Of a DNA stretch of 7,330 nucleotides, positions 1-4,463 are shown piece by piece. This stretch comes from JAGWAC01 sp038046265 (GTDB taxonomy: Archaea > Nanobdellota > Nanobdellia > SCGC-AAA011-G17 > JACPIM01). A program made the position numbers and the translations under genes. The notes under the pieces were generated by a model that had not been told where the DNA came from, made no database searches, and was given only the letters and a program-made list of their open reading frames with translations. Position 1 is the stretch's first letter. Every line of letters begins with the position of its first letter. The stretch covers positions 1 to 7,330 of the forward strand of contig JBBSWN010000024.1 in assembly GCA_038046265.1 (NCBI GenBank). The letters are read 5' to 3'.

Positions 1-282
1 GTCAAAATACCACAGTTAAAAATGAGCATGGAACCCGGAGTTGCTTCTGTCGGATTTGTTAGCAATGTTGAGGGAGTTTTAGACAAATTCAAGAAAGTGA
101 TTGAAGAAGAAAGAGATGCAACAGAAGATGATGAAATAAAGGACAATGCAAAAAAGCTTTTGAAGAAAATATGGAAAGTTAAATTAGGAGATTTAGAAGT
201 AAAACTAATTATTGAAGATGAAACTGGGAATTCTGCTATTATTTCTGACAAAGCAGTTGTTGAAAAATTAAGGAAAAAATGA
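1..282 (+). CDS. ZPR1-like zinc-finger protein, C-terminal part (5' end outside window)
   Basis: The frame is open from the first base, so this is the last 93 codons of a longer gene; an internal ATG at 22 is not a convincing start. The residues V-K-I-P-Q-L-K followed by MEPG, the FVSNVEGVL segment and a late L-I-I-E-D-E-T-G-N-S-A-I-I motif match the C-terminal part of a ZPR1 domain (IPEL..E.EPG, TTVEGLL, DP.GNS.I). The zinc-finger cysteines would lie upstream and are not visible. Eukaryotic ZPR1 binds translation factor EF1A and has been linked to its folding; the role of archaeal single-domain homologues is not established. The TGA overlaps the next start as ATGA, which suggests an operon with the translation genes downstream. 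Family assignment is fairly sure; function is inference. Confidence 0.8.
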   Translation, partial: VKIPQLKMSMEPGVASVGFVSNVEGVLDKFKKVIEEERDATEDDEIKDNAKKLLKKIWKVKLGDLEVKLIIEDETGNSAIISDKAVVEKLRKK

Positions 283-932
283 AAACTTTGTTTATTTATG
301 CTAAAACTGATGTAGATATAGAACCAGTTTTAAAAAAAATTGAATTTAAAGGCAAGCTGGGAGTAATTACTAGTGTGCAGTTTATAAATCAAGTAAAAAG
401 TTATTGTGAAAAAGACAAGAAATTTATTTTTGGTGGGCAGGTTTTGGGGTGCAATGTCAATAATGCTCTCAAAATTAATGACAAAGTTGACGGGTTTTTA
501 TTTATAGGGTCTGGGGATTTTCATCCATTAGGAGCTTTGCATAAAATAGGAAAACCTGTTTATGTTGCAAACCCTTATACAAATGAAGTCAAGGTTTTAG
601 GCCGGAAGGAGTTTGAGGATTATGAAAAAAGAAGAAATGGGTTGTTGAAAAAGTACTTGATGGCAAAAAAAGTTGGGATTTTAGTTTCTATAAAGCCAGG
701 ACAGTTTCATCCAAGACAATACTTGGATTTAAGGCAGAAAATTGAGTTTATAACAAACCTAAGAAACAAAATGAAAGACAAAGAAAGCTTTATTTTTATT
801 GGGGACAATTTTGACTTAAATGAACTAGAAAATTTTAGAGATGTAGAAGTGTGGGTAAATACAGCATGCCCCAGGATTGAATTCAAAAATCTTTTAAATA
901 TGGAAGAAGTGTTTAAAATATATGAAGAATGA
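279..932 (+). CDS. dph2: Dph2-like diphthamide synthase lacking the N-terminal domain
   Basis: Dph2 makes the first step of diphthamide on elongation factor 2, moving the 3-amino-3-carboxypropyl group of S-adenosylmethionine to a histidine with a [4Fe-4S] cluster. Visible Dph2 signatures are GGQVLGCN (Cys58), FLFIGSGDFHPLGAL (about 74-87), ANPYTNEV, ILVSIKPGQ (about 134-142) and VNTACPRI (Cys197). These correspond to domains 2 and 3 of archaeal Dph2. The protein is 217 residues against about 330-340 for usual archaeal Dph2, and it begins where domain 2 should begin, so domain 1 and its cluster cysteine (the GACD region) are absent. The start is fixed by an ATGA overlap with the ZPR1-like gene, and the upstream frame belongs to that gene, so the missing part is not simply a misjudged start. 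It overlaps glyS by 11 nt. Either domain 1 is encoded elsewhere, or this protein no longer performs the classical reaction. Family: confident. Activity: uncertain. Confidence 0.85.
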   Translation: MKTLFIYAKTDVDIEPVLKKIEFKGKLGVITSVQFINQVKSYCEKDKKFIFGGQVLGCNVNNALKINDKVDGFLFIGSGDFHPLGALHKIGKPVYVANPYTNEVKVLGRKEFEDYEKRRNGLLKKYLMAKKVGILVSIKPGQFHPRQYLDLRQKIEFITNLRNKMKDKESFIFIGDNFDLNELENFRDVEVWVNTACPRIEFKNLLNMEEVFKIYEE

Positions 933-2406
933 GGAATTTTTAAAAGAATTACATGCATTTATGCAGAGCAAGGGATTTATCTACGGGCCTTTTCCAGAGA
1001 TATATAATGGAACTGCTGGCTTTTATGCTTACGGCCCTTTGGGAAAGTTATTAAAGAATAAAATTGAGAATTCTGTAAGAAGCTTGTTTTTCAGCAATGG
1101 TTTTAGAGAATTAGAATGTCCAACTGTTTTGCCTGATATTGTGTGGGAAGCTTCTGGACATTTGCATACATATAAGGACAAGATTGTTGAATGTGAAAAA
1201 TGCAAGGCTATATTCAGGGCTGATAAATTAATTGAAGAGTTTTTGAACAAGGAGACAGCTGGATTAAAAGATGATGAAATGTTAAAAGAAATAAAGAAAA
1301 TAAAATGCCCGAGCTGCCAGGGAAGTTTTAAAGAAGAAATAAAAGGATATAGCTTGATGATGAAGACAAAAGTTGCAGGAAAAGATTTTTCTCTGAGACC
1401 TGAAACTGCAACGGTAACTTACTTACCATTTAAAAGATTAAATGAATATTTCAGGAAACTGCCGTTTGCTGTATTTCAGATTGGGAAAGCATATAGAAAT
1501 GAGATAAGTCCAAGACAGCATTTGTTAAGATGTAGAGAGTTTACACAGGCAGAAGCACAGTTATTTATTGATCCAAAAGAAAAAAATAACTGGCACCAGT
1601 ATGAATTTATAAAAAAAGAAAGACTGCCATTATATACCAGCCATCATCAGGAAAAGGAACTAAAATTAGAGGAAATTTCTTTGGAAGATGCTATTAAACA
1701 CAAGCACATAAAAACTAAAGCATATGCTTGGTGCCTTTATTTAGCGTACAAGCAGTTTCTTTCATTTGGTATTCCTAAAGAAAGAATAAGAATAAGGCAG
1801 CACCTTAATAATGAAAGAGCTTTTTACGCAGATGATGCCTGGGATATTGAAATTAGATTAAACAGTTTTGGATGGACAGAGTGCTGTGGTGTTCATGACA
1901 GGACAGACTATGATTTAAAAAAACATTCTGAGTTTTCTAAACAAAAATTAGAAGCTACCAGAGAAGACGGGAGCAAGTTTATACCTCATATATTAGAAAT
2001 TGCTTTTGGGACTGACAGGCCTTGTTTTGCTTTAATGGACTTGTTTTATGAGAAAAAGGAAGAGAAAGAAGGAAAGAGCATGTTTAAAGTGCCCTATCAC
2101 ATGGCTCCAATTGATGTTGCTGTTTTTCCCTTGATGAAAAAAGATGATTTACCTGAGCTTGCTGAGAAAATAAAATTAATTCTTGAAAAAGACTTTGTTG
2201 TTGATTATGATGAATCAGGGAGCATAGGAAAAAGATATTTAAGAGCAGCAGAAGCAGGAACTCCTTACTGCATTACAGTTGATTATGACAGCTTAAAACA
2301 AAATGATGCTACAATAAGAGACAGAGACAGTGAAAAACAAATAAGGGTGAAGGTAAATGAGATTAAGGAAGTTTTGCAAACTGGAAAAGTAAAGGAATTT
2401 TTTTAG
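922..2406 (+). CDS. glyS: Glycyl-tRNA synthetase, archaeal/eukaryotic homodimeric type
   Basis: Cytoplasmic class II synthetase that charges tRNA-Gly with glycine using ATP. The N-terminal catalytic core shows the GFYAYGPLG segment (33-41) and the ECPTVLPD...WEASGH motif 1 region (65-80). A zinc-binding insertion follows, with CEKC (91-94), FRADKLIEE and CPSC (129-132). Motif 2 is YRNEISPRQ...CREFTQAE (191-211), and the glycine-pocket region is GWTECCGVHDRTDYDL (317-332). Motif 3 is around ILEIAFGTDRP with Arg366, and an anticodon-binding domain runs from about 395 to the end (MAPIDVAVFPL...SIGKRYLRAAEAGTP). At 494 residues it is shorter than many archaeal GlyRS (about 570). Motif 3 reads E-I-A-F-G where E-P-S-F-G is usual. 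The ATG at 922 overlaps dph2 by 11 nt, so the genes are probably co-transcribed. The protein appears complete and functional. Confidence 0.97.
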   Translation: MKNEEFLKELHAFMQSKGFIYGPFPEIYNGTAGFYAYGPLGKLLKNKIENSVRSLFFSNGFRELECPTVLPDIVWEASGHLHTYKDKIVECEKCKAIFRADKLIEEFLNKETAGLKDDEMLKEIKKIKCPSCQGSFKEEIKGYSLMMKTKVAGKDFSLRPETATVTYLPFKRLNEYFRKLPFAVFQIGKAYRNEISPRQHLLRCREFTQAEAQLFIDPKEKNNWHQYEFIKKERLPLYTSHHQEKELKLEEISLEDAIKHKHIKTKAYAWCLYLAYKQFLSFGIPKERIRIRQHLNNERAFYADDAWDIEIRLNSFGWTECCGVHDRTDYDLKKHSEFSKQKLEATREDGSKFIPHILEIAFGTDRPCFALMDLFYEKKEEKEGKSMFKVPYHMAPIDVAVFPLMKKDDLPELAEKIKLILEKDFVVDYDESGSIGKRYLRAAEAGTPYCITVDYDSLKQNDATIRDRDSEKQIRVKVNEIKEVLQTGKVKEFF

Positions 2407-2426
2407 GAATTTATGCTTTGGAAAAA

Positions 2427-2436
2427 GTTAAAAACT
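2427..2436 (+). promoter_or_regulatory. Possible TATA box for tRNA-Ala
   Basis: AGTTAAAAAC lies about 26-35 nt before the first base of tRNA-Ala, the expected place for an archaeal TATA element. The surrounding DNA is AT-rich, so the assignment is weak. Confidence 0.3.
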
Positions 2437-2461
2437 GAGTAAATTGAATTTCTATTAGTTT

Positions 2462-2549
2462 GGGCTTGTAGTAGAATGGTTAATACGATCCCTTGGCGTA
2501 AATAACTCCAAAATGGGATAGACTTCGGGTTCAATTCCCGACAAGTCCA
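2462..2549 (+). tRNA. tRNA-Ala(GGC) with a 15-nt intron at 37/38
   Basis: The acceptor stem is GGGCTTG (2462-2468) with CAAGTCC (2542-2548), including a G3:U70 wobble, the classic alanine identity pair; the discriminator is A2549. The D stem is GTA/TAC (2471-2473/2484-2486) around a loop with GG at 2478-2479. The anticodon stem is ATCCC/GGGAT (2488-2492/2515-2519), the variable loop AGACT, and the T arm TCGGG-TTCAATT-CCCGA (2525-2541). The loop after the first anticodon half is 22 nt and contains an intron at 2499-2513. Spliced, the loop is TTGGCGT with anticodon GGC at 2495-2497 and the tRNA is 73 nt. CCA is not encoded. It follows glyS closely on the same strand. Confidence 0.93.
2499..2513 (+). 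other. tRNA-Ala intron, canonical position 37/38
   Basis: The 15-nt intron TAAATAACTCCAAAA is bounded by a BHB-like core. TTGG (2493-2496) pairs with CCAA (2508-2511), followed by CGT (2497-2499) on one side and a 3-nt bulge AAT (2512-2514) on the other. Cutting each after its second base gives exactly this intron. The intron-internal helix is missing, so it is a relaxed bulge-helix-loop form. Confidence 0.88.
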
Positions 2550-2556
2550 GTATAGA

Positions 2557-2570
2557 AATATTTAATAAAT
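2557..2570 (+). promoter_or_regulatory. TATA box for the deoxyribosyltransferase-like gene
   Basis: The AT-rich run AATATTTAATAAAT between tRNA-Ala and the next gene centres about 28 nt before the ATG at 2592, the spacing expected for an archaeal promoter with a leaderless or nearly leaderless transcript. There is no Shine-Dalgarno sequence before the ATG, which fits. Confidence 0.5.
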
Positions 2571-2591
2571 TTAATTTTATATCAAAAAAGA

Positions 2592-3023
2592 ATGAAAATA
2601 ACAATATGTTCAAGCCTGGCTTTTATTAAAGAAATAAAAGAAGTTTCTGAAAAATTAAAAGAATTAAACCATGACGTCCTATTACCTAGAACAGCTGAAA
2701 GAATTTTGAATGGAGAACTTTCTCAAGATAAAATAAATAATGATAAAGGATCAAGAGCATTTTCTGAACAAATAATCAAAAATGATGCAATCAGAGTCCA
2801 TTACAATAAAATAAGGGAATCTGATGCTATTCTTGTTTTAAACTTTGATAAAAATAATACAAAAGATTATATCGGCGGGGCAGTATTCTTAGAAATTGGT
2901 TTTGCCCATGTGAATAATAAAAAGATTTTTTTGTTAAATAATATTCCTGAGTTAAGTTATAAAGACGAAATTGAAGGTATGCAACCAATAATAATAAATG
3001 GAAACTTAAATAAGATAAAATGA
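2592..3023 (+). CDS. Nucleoside 2-deoxyribosyltransferase-like protein
   Basis: A 143-residue soluble Rossmann-like protein. It opens with a beta strand, MKITICSSLAF, typical of the nucleoside 2-deoxyribosyltransferase / DNPH1 (Rcl) superfamily. It then shows HYNKIRESDAILVLNFDK (70-87) and IGGAVFLEIGFAHVNNKKIFLL (94-115). The SDAILVLN strand and the E-I-G-F-A motif with Glu101 correspond to the part of the fold that carries the catalytic glutamate in known members. These enzymes exchange or hydrolyse the N-glycosidic bond of deoxynucleosides or their monophosphates, so nucleotide salvage or clean-up is the likely role; the substrate cannot be read from sequence. The stop overlaps the HIT gene as ATGA, so the two are probably translated together, which suits a shared role in nucleotide metabolism. 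Family call good, exact activity uncertain. Confidence 0.72.
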   Translation: MKITICSSLAFIKEIKEVSEKLKELNHDVLLPRTAERILNGELSQDKINNDKGSRAFSEQIIKNDAIRVHYNKIRESDAILVLNFDKNNTKDYIGGAVFLEIGFAHVNNKKIFLLNNIPELSYKDEIEGMQPIIINGNLNKIK

Positions 3024-3418
3024 ATGAATGTATATTTTGCAAGATTGGAAAAGGAGAGATTCCTTCAAACAAAGTTTATGAAGACAAGATGTTTTTAGCT
3101 TTTTTAGACATAAGGCCTTTGAACAAAGGGCATTTACTAGTAATTCCAAAGAAACATTTTAGATGGATTTGGAATGTTGATAATTTTGGAAAGTATTTTG
3201 AAGTTGTGAAGAAAGTTGAAAGAGGGATTGAAAAAGCGTTAAAGCCTTTAAGGGTTTTAGTTCTAGTTTTTGGAGATGAAGTTCAACATGCTCATGTACA
3301 TTTAGTGCCTAGGTTTGAGAATGACGGACATTCAAGCACGATTACACTGGGAAAATTCAAGGAAATTTCAAAAGAAGAAATGAATAAAATTGCTGAAGAG
3401 ATAAGTAAAAATATTTAG
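3020..3418 (+). CDS. HIT-family nucleotide-binding protein
   Basis: A 132-residue protein of the histidine-triad superfamily, which hydrolyses or transfers nucleoside monophosphates (for example Hint-type AMP-lysine or AMP-amide hydrolases, or Ap4A-type enzymes). CIFCKIGKGEIPSNKVYED (4-22) is the standard N-terminus, with a CxxC at Cys4 and Cys7 that often helps bind zinc. LDIRPLNKGHLLVIPKKHF (29-47) is the core sheet. The triad is H90-A-H92-V-H94-L-V, where His92 is the expected nucleophile. Length is normal for a single-domain HIT protein. The ATG overlaps the preceding stop as ATGA. Alternatives within the superfamily cannot be separated without substrate data. The stop lies 4 nt into the end of a disrupted reading frame on the other strand. 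Confidence 0.92.
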   Translation: MNECIFCKIGKGEIPSNKVYEDKMFLAFLDIRPLNKGHLLVIPKKHFRWIWNVDNFGKYFEVVKKVERGIEKALKPLRVLVLVFGDEVQHAHVHLVPRFENDGHSSTITLGKFKEISKEEMNKIAEEISKNI

Positions 3419-3512
3419 ATTAAATCTTGCCCCCATAAGATAAGGAAAACTATAATTAAAATTAAGAAAACTATTAGCAGGGAATCCCATAAATTCTTAT
3501 TTTTTTATTCAT
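3415..3512 (-). pseudogene. Remnant or frameshifted small transmembrane protein
   Basis: On the minus strand an ATG at 3512-3510 opens M-N-K-K and then enters a run of seven A (complement of 3501-3507). In the ATG frame it stops after 12 codons. One base back, from the A run onward, the frame encodes NKNLWDSLLIVFLILIIVFL and continues through ILWGQDLI to a stop at 3417-3415. That is a strongly hydrophobic stretch of about 20 residues, typical of one membrane helix. The hydrophobic frame has no start of its own. It is either a -1 frameshift product or a gene broken by loss of one A, or a chance AT-rich hydrophobic frame. I do not recognise a family. Confidence 0.35.
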
Positions 3513-3715
3513 TTTCAATCCATCCCATTATTTTATTAACTATAATAGATAATATGATTATAATTACCAAGATTATAAATGTTCTTCTGCCTAAATAGTT
3601 TTTTAACTCTTAAATTCAAATTATTTGAGCTTAATTTTTTCCTATATCTAAACCCTAGCTTTCCTTTTTTCTCGGCTTCTTCAATTGCTTCTTTTGTCAA
3701 TATACCAAAAACCAT
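3505..3715 (-). pseudogene. Frame-disrupted small membrane protein, unrecognised
   Basis: The minus-strand ATG at 3715-3713 begins a 59-codon frame ending at 3536. Its first 41 residues look coding: charged and amphipathic, starting MVFGILTKEAIEEAEKKGKL and containing FRYRKK and LRVKK. The last part (NIYNLGNYNHIIYYS) does not. Shifting by one base near 3589-3593 instead gives GRRTFIILVIIIILSIIVNK and then IMGWIENE before a stop at 3507-3505: an RR-flanked membrane helix that is a natural continuation. This suggests a basic N-terminal region plus one membrane helix, broken by a single-base shift. A TATA-like box sits at the right distance upstream. It could also be a sequencing error. No family recognised. 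Confidence 0.45.
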
Positions 3716-3737
3716 AGCGAAATCTCTAAGTAAGGAT

Positions 3738-3746
3738 TATTTAAAA
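3738..3746 (-). promoter_or_regulatory. TATA box for the disrupted minus-strand gene
   Basis: On the minus strand the sequence reads TTTTAAATA, 23-31 nt before the ATG at 3715, the classical archaeal spacing for a leaderless gene. A well-placed promoter argues that the disrupted frame downstream is, or recently was, a real gene. Confidence 0.5.
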
Positions 3747-3762
3747 TTTTGCATAGAAAGCC

Positions 3763-3772
3763 TTTTTAATAA
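3763..3772 (+). promoter_or_regulatory. TATA box for tRNA-Met
   Basis: TTTTTAATAA lies 22-31 nt before the first base of tRNA-Met, fitting an archaeal tRNA promoter. Confidence 0.5.
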
Positions 3773-3823
3773 GCGTTTTTTGATGTTTTGTATGCCTCGG
3801 TAGTTTAGCCTGGTGGAACACAG

Positions 3824-3837
3824 ACATTTAGGTGTAA
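3824..3837 (+). other. tRNA-Met intron 1, non-canonical position 29/30
   Basis: The 14-nt intron is ACATTTAGGTGTAA. The core is perfect: ACAC (3818-3821) pairs with GTGT (3832-3835), with 3-nt bulges AGA (3822-3824) and AAC (3836-3838). Cutting after the second base of each yields this intron, leaving a 7-nt terminal loop CATTTAG with no intron-internal helix. Three of the four exon bases in the helix belong to the mature D stem or position 26, and the fourth is position 27. Confidence 0.87.
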
Positions 3838-3845
3838 CTCTCATA

Positions 3846-3861
3846 CCCACTTAAGTGAGAC
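3846..3861 (+). other. tRNA-Met intron 2, canonical position 37/38
   Basis: The 16-nt intron is CCCACTTAAGTGAGAC. CTCA (3840-3843) pairs with TGAG (3856-3859); bulges are TAC (3844-3846) and ACA (3860-3862), each cut after the second base. Removal joins A37 to A38 and completes loop CTCATAA. Confidence 0.9.
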
Positions 3862-3901
3862 AGGCTGTTGTCGGCAGTTCAAATCTGCCCCGAGGCATAT
3901 T

Positions 3902-4144
3902 TTATTTATATACATTCTTACGATGTCCAACTTTTAATATATTTATTACATCTTTGTCCATATCAAACAATACTCTATAATCACCAACTCGTAATCTAAA
4001 CCCTTCTACTCCTTTTAATCTCTTTATATCTAAAGCAGAATTGTTTGATAATTCTCTTACCTTTTTCAAAATCCTTATAGAAATGTGGTATTCAAGTTTA
4101 TTTAATTCGCTTAAGGCTTTATCATCCCAAACTATTTTAAACAT
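3902..4144 (-). CDS. RelE/ParE-family toxin
   Basis: An 80-residue basic protein of the RelE/ParE superfamily, the toxin half of a type II toxin-antitoxin pair. MFKIVWDDKALSELNKL (1-17) is the N-terminal strand and helix. The second half has the family hallmark KGVEGFRLRVGDYRVLF (44-60), then DMDKDVINILKVGHRKNVYK. Basic residues in the LKG...FRLR...YRVLF block and the terminal HRKNVY are where RelE-type enzymes place their RNA-cleaving residues, so ribosome-dependent mRNA cleavage is the likelier activity; ParE-type gyrase inhibition cannot be excluded. It follows the antitoxin after an 11-nt gap, probably in one transcript, and ends 4 nt from the 3' end of tRNA-Met on the other strand. Length is normal and nothing suggests decay. 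Confidence 0.9.
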   Translation of the reverse strand: MFKIVWDDKALSELNKLEYHISIRILKKVRELSNNSALDIKRLKGVEGFRLRVGDYRVLFDMDKDVINILKVGHRKNVYK

Positions 4145-4155
4145 TAAACCTCTTT

Positions 4156-4377
4156 TTATCTTAATCCAAACTTCTTTTCAACTTCTTCTTGAGTATGAAA
4201 ATTTCCTTCCTTAATCCTCTTTCTTGCTTCTTCTATTTCTTTTTTTGTTTCTTCATTCAGTTCCATCTCATCTTCTATCATTCTCTCAATTACATCATTA
4301 TAAGTCTCTCTCTCGTAAAGCTTCATTTTCTCCAAAGTTTTTTTTACATTATCTGAGATTTGTATTGTAGTTGCCAT
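4156..4377 (-). CDS. Ribbon-helix-helix antitoxin (RelB/VapB-like)
   Basis: A 73-residue acidic protein directly upstream of the toxin. MATTIQISDNVKKTLEKMKL (1-20) is a ribbon-helix-helix DNA-binding start, with the strand TTIQIS and two helices continuing through YNDVIERMIEDE. The C-terminal half is a charged helix (EETKKEIEEARKRIKEG) ending EEVEKKFGLR, typical of the toxin-binding tail of RelB-type antitoxins. It should neutralise the toxin by wrapping it and repress its own operon as a dimer. The repeated TGTTATA sites just upstream are the obvious operator. The start at 4377 is the first ATG after the operator. It is placed before the toxin, the usual order. Confidence 0.87.
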   Translation of the reverse strand: MATTIQISDNVKKTLEKMKLYERETYNDVIERMIEDEMELNEETKKEIEEARKRIKEGNFHTQEEVEKKFGLR

Positions 4378-4381
4378 TTCT

Positions 4382-4409
4382 TGTTATAGTCTGTTATAAC
4401 GTGTTATAA
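4382..4409 (-). promoter_or_regulatory. Operator of the toxin-antitoxin operon: three TGTTATA repeats
   Basis: TGTTATA occurs three times as direct repeats at 4382-4388, 4392-4398 and 4402-4408, spaced exactly 10 bp, about one helical turn. The second and third also form an inverted pair, TTATAAC-GT-GTTATAA (4394-4409). The cluster lies between the predicted TATA box and the antitoxin ATG, where bound ribbon-helix-helix dimers would block initiation. Seen directly; the binding role is inferred. Confidence 0.7.
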
Positions 4410-4417
4410 TATTTAAA
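4410..4417 (-). promoter_or_regulatory. TATA box of the toxin-antitoxin operon
   Basis: On the minus strand this reads TTTAAATA, 33-40 nt before the antitoxin ATG and directly beside the outermost operator repeat. It would place transcription start a few bases before the ATG. Confidence 0.5.
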
Positions 4418-4432
4418 TCTTTCTATTACAAA

Positions 4433-4442
4433 TTTTTAAAAA
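4433..4442 (+). promoter_or_regulatory. TATA box for srp54
   Basis: TTTTTAAAAA lies 22-31 nt before the srp54 ATG, with no Shine-Dalgarno sequence in between; it fits an archaeal leaderless promoter. It is divergent from the toxin-antitoxin promoter 15 bp away. Confidence 0.5.
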
Positions 4443-4463
4443 CTCTATTTCTACTAGAATAGC

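Larger units (their letters stand above)
3419..3793. other. Gene-poor 375-bp spacer between HIT gene and tRNA-Met
   Basis: No intact gene is supported on either strand. What it holds is the minus-strand frame-disrupted membrane-protein locus (3415-3715), and two TATA-like elements pointing in opposite directions (3738-3746 for the minus strand, 3763-3772 for tRNA-Met). A 74-codon plus-strand frame at 3579-3803 runs antisense to the better minus-strand frame and into the tRNA, so it is not accepted. Confidence 0.7.
3794..3897 (+). tRNA. Elongator tRNA-Met(CAU) with two introns (29/30 and 37/38)
   Basis: The acceptor stem is GCCTCGG/CCGAGGC (3794-3800/3890-3896) with discriminator A3897. The D arm is GTTT-AGCCTGGTG-GAAC (3803-3819) and the T arm GGCAG-TTCAAAT-CTGCC (3873-3889). 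Read straight through, the anticodon region is about 30 nt too long and no sensible anticodon appears. Removing 3824-3837 and 3846-3861 joins CAG to CT, giving anticodon stem CAGCT/GGCTG, loop CTCATAA with anticodon CAT at 3842-3844, and variable loop TTGTC. The result is a regular 74-nt tRNA with the CTCATAA loop usual for methionine tRNA. GCC...GGC with A73 fits elongator Met; initiator tRNA usually starts with A1-U72. tRNA-Ile2 with CAU is a less likely alternative. CCA is not encoded. It converges on the toxin gene, whose stop is 4 nt away. Confidence 0.9.

Noticed and set aside
1029..1250. Minus-strand open frame within glyS
   Set aside because: It lies wholly opposite a conserved catalytic domain, with no promoter and no recognisable motif.
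3419..3793. Possible CRISPR array or tandem repeats in the gene-poor spacer
   Set aside because: No repeated unit longer than short A/T words is seen.
3579..3803. Plus-strand 74-codon open frame
   Set aside because: It is antisense to a better minus-strand frame, low in complexity (Phe, Leu, Ser, Lys), and runs into the mature tRNA-Met sequence.
3825..3857. Ten-bp hairpin CATTTAGGTG/CACTTAAGTG in the tRNA-Met precursor
   Set aside because: It pairs across both introns and is incompatible with the two BHB cores that give a correct tRNA; probably coincidental, though it could be a competing fold.
3820..3867. tRNA at 3794-3897 read as a single-intron or long-variable-arm (Leu-type) tRNA
   Set aside because: A single 37/38 intron gives anticodon TTA and a mismatched stem. 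A Leu(UAG) reading of TTTAGG has no matching 3' stem half. The two-intron Met reading satisfies every stem and both BHB cores.
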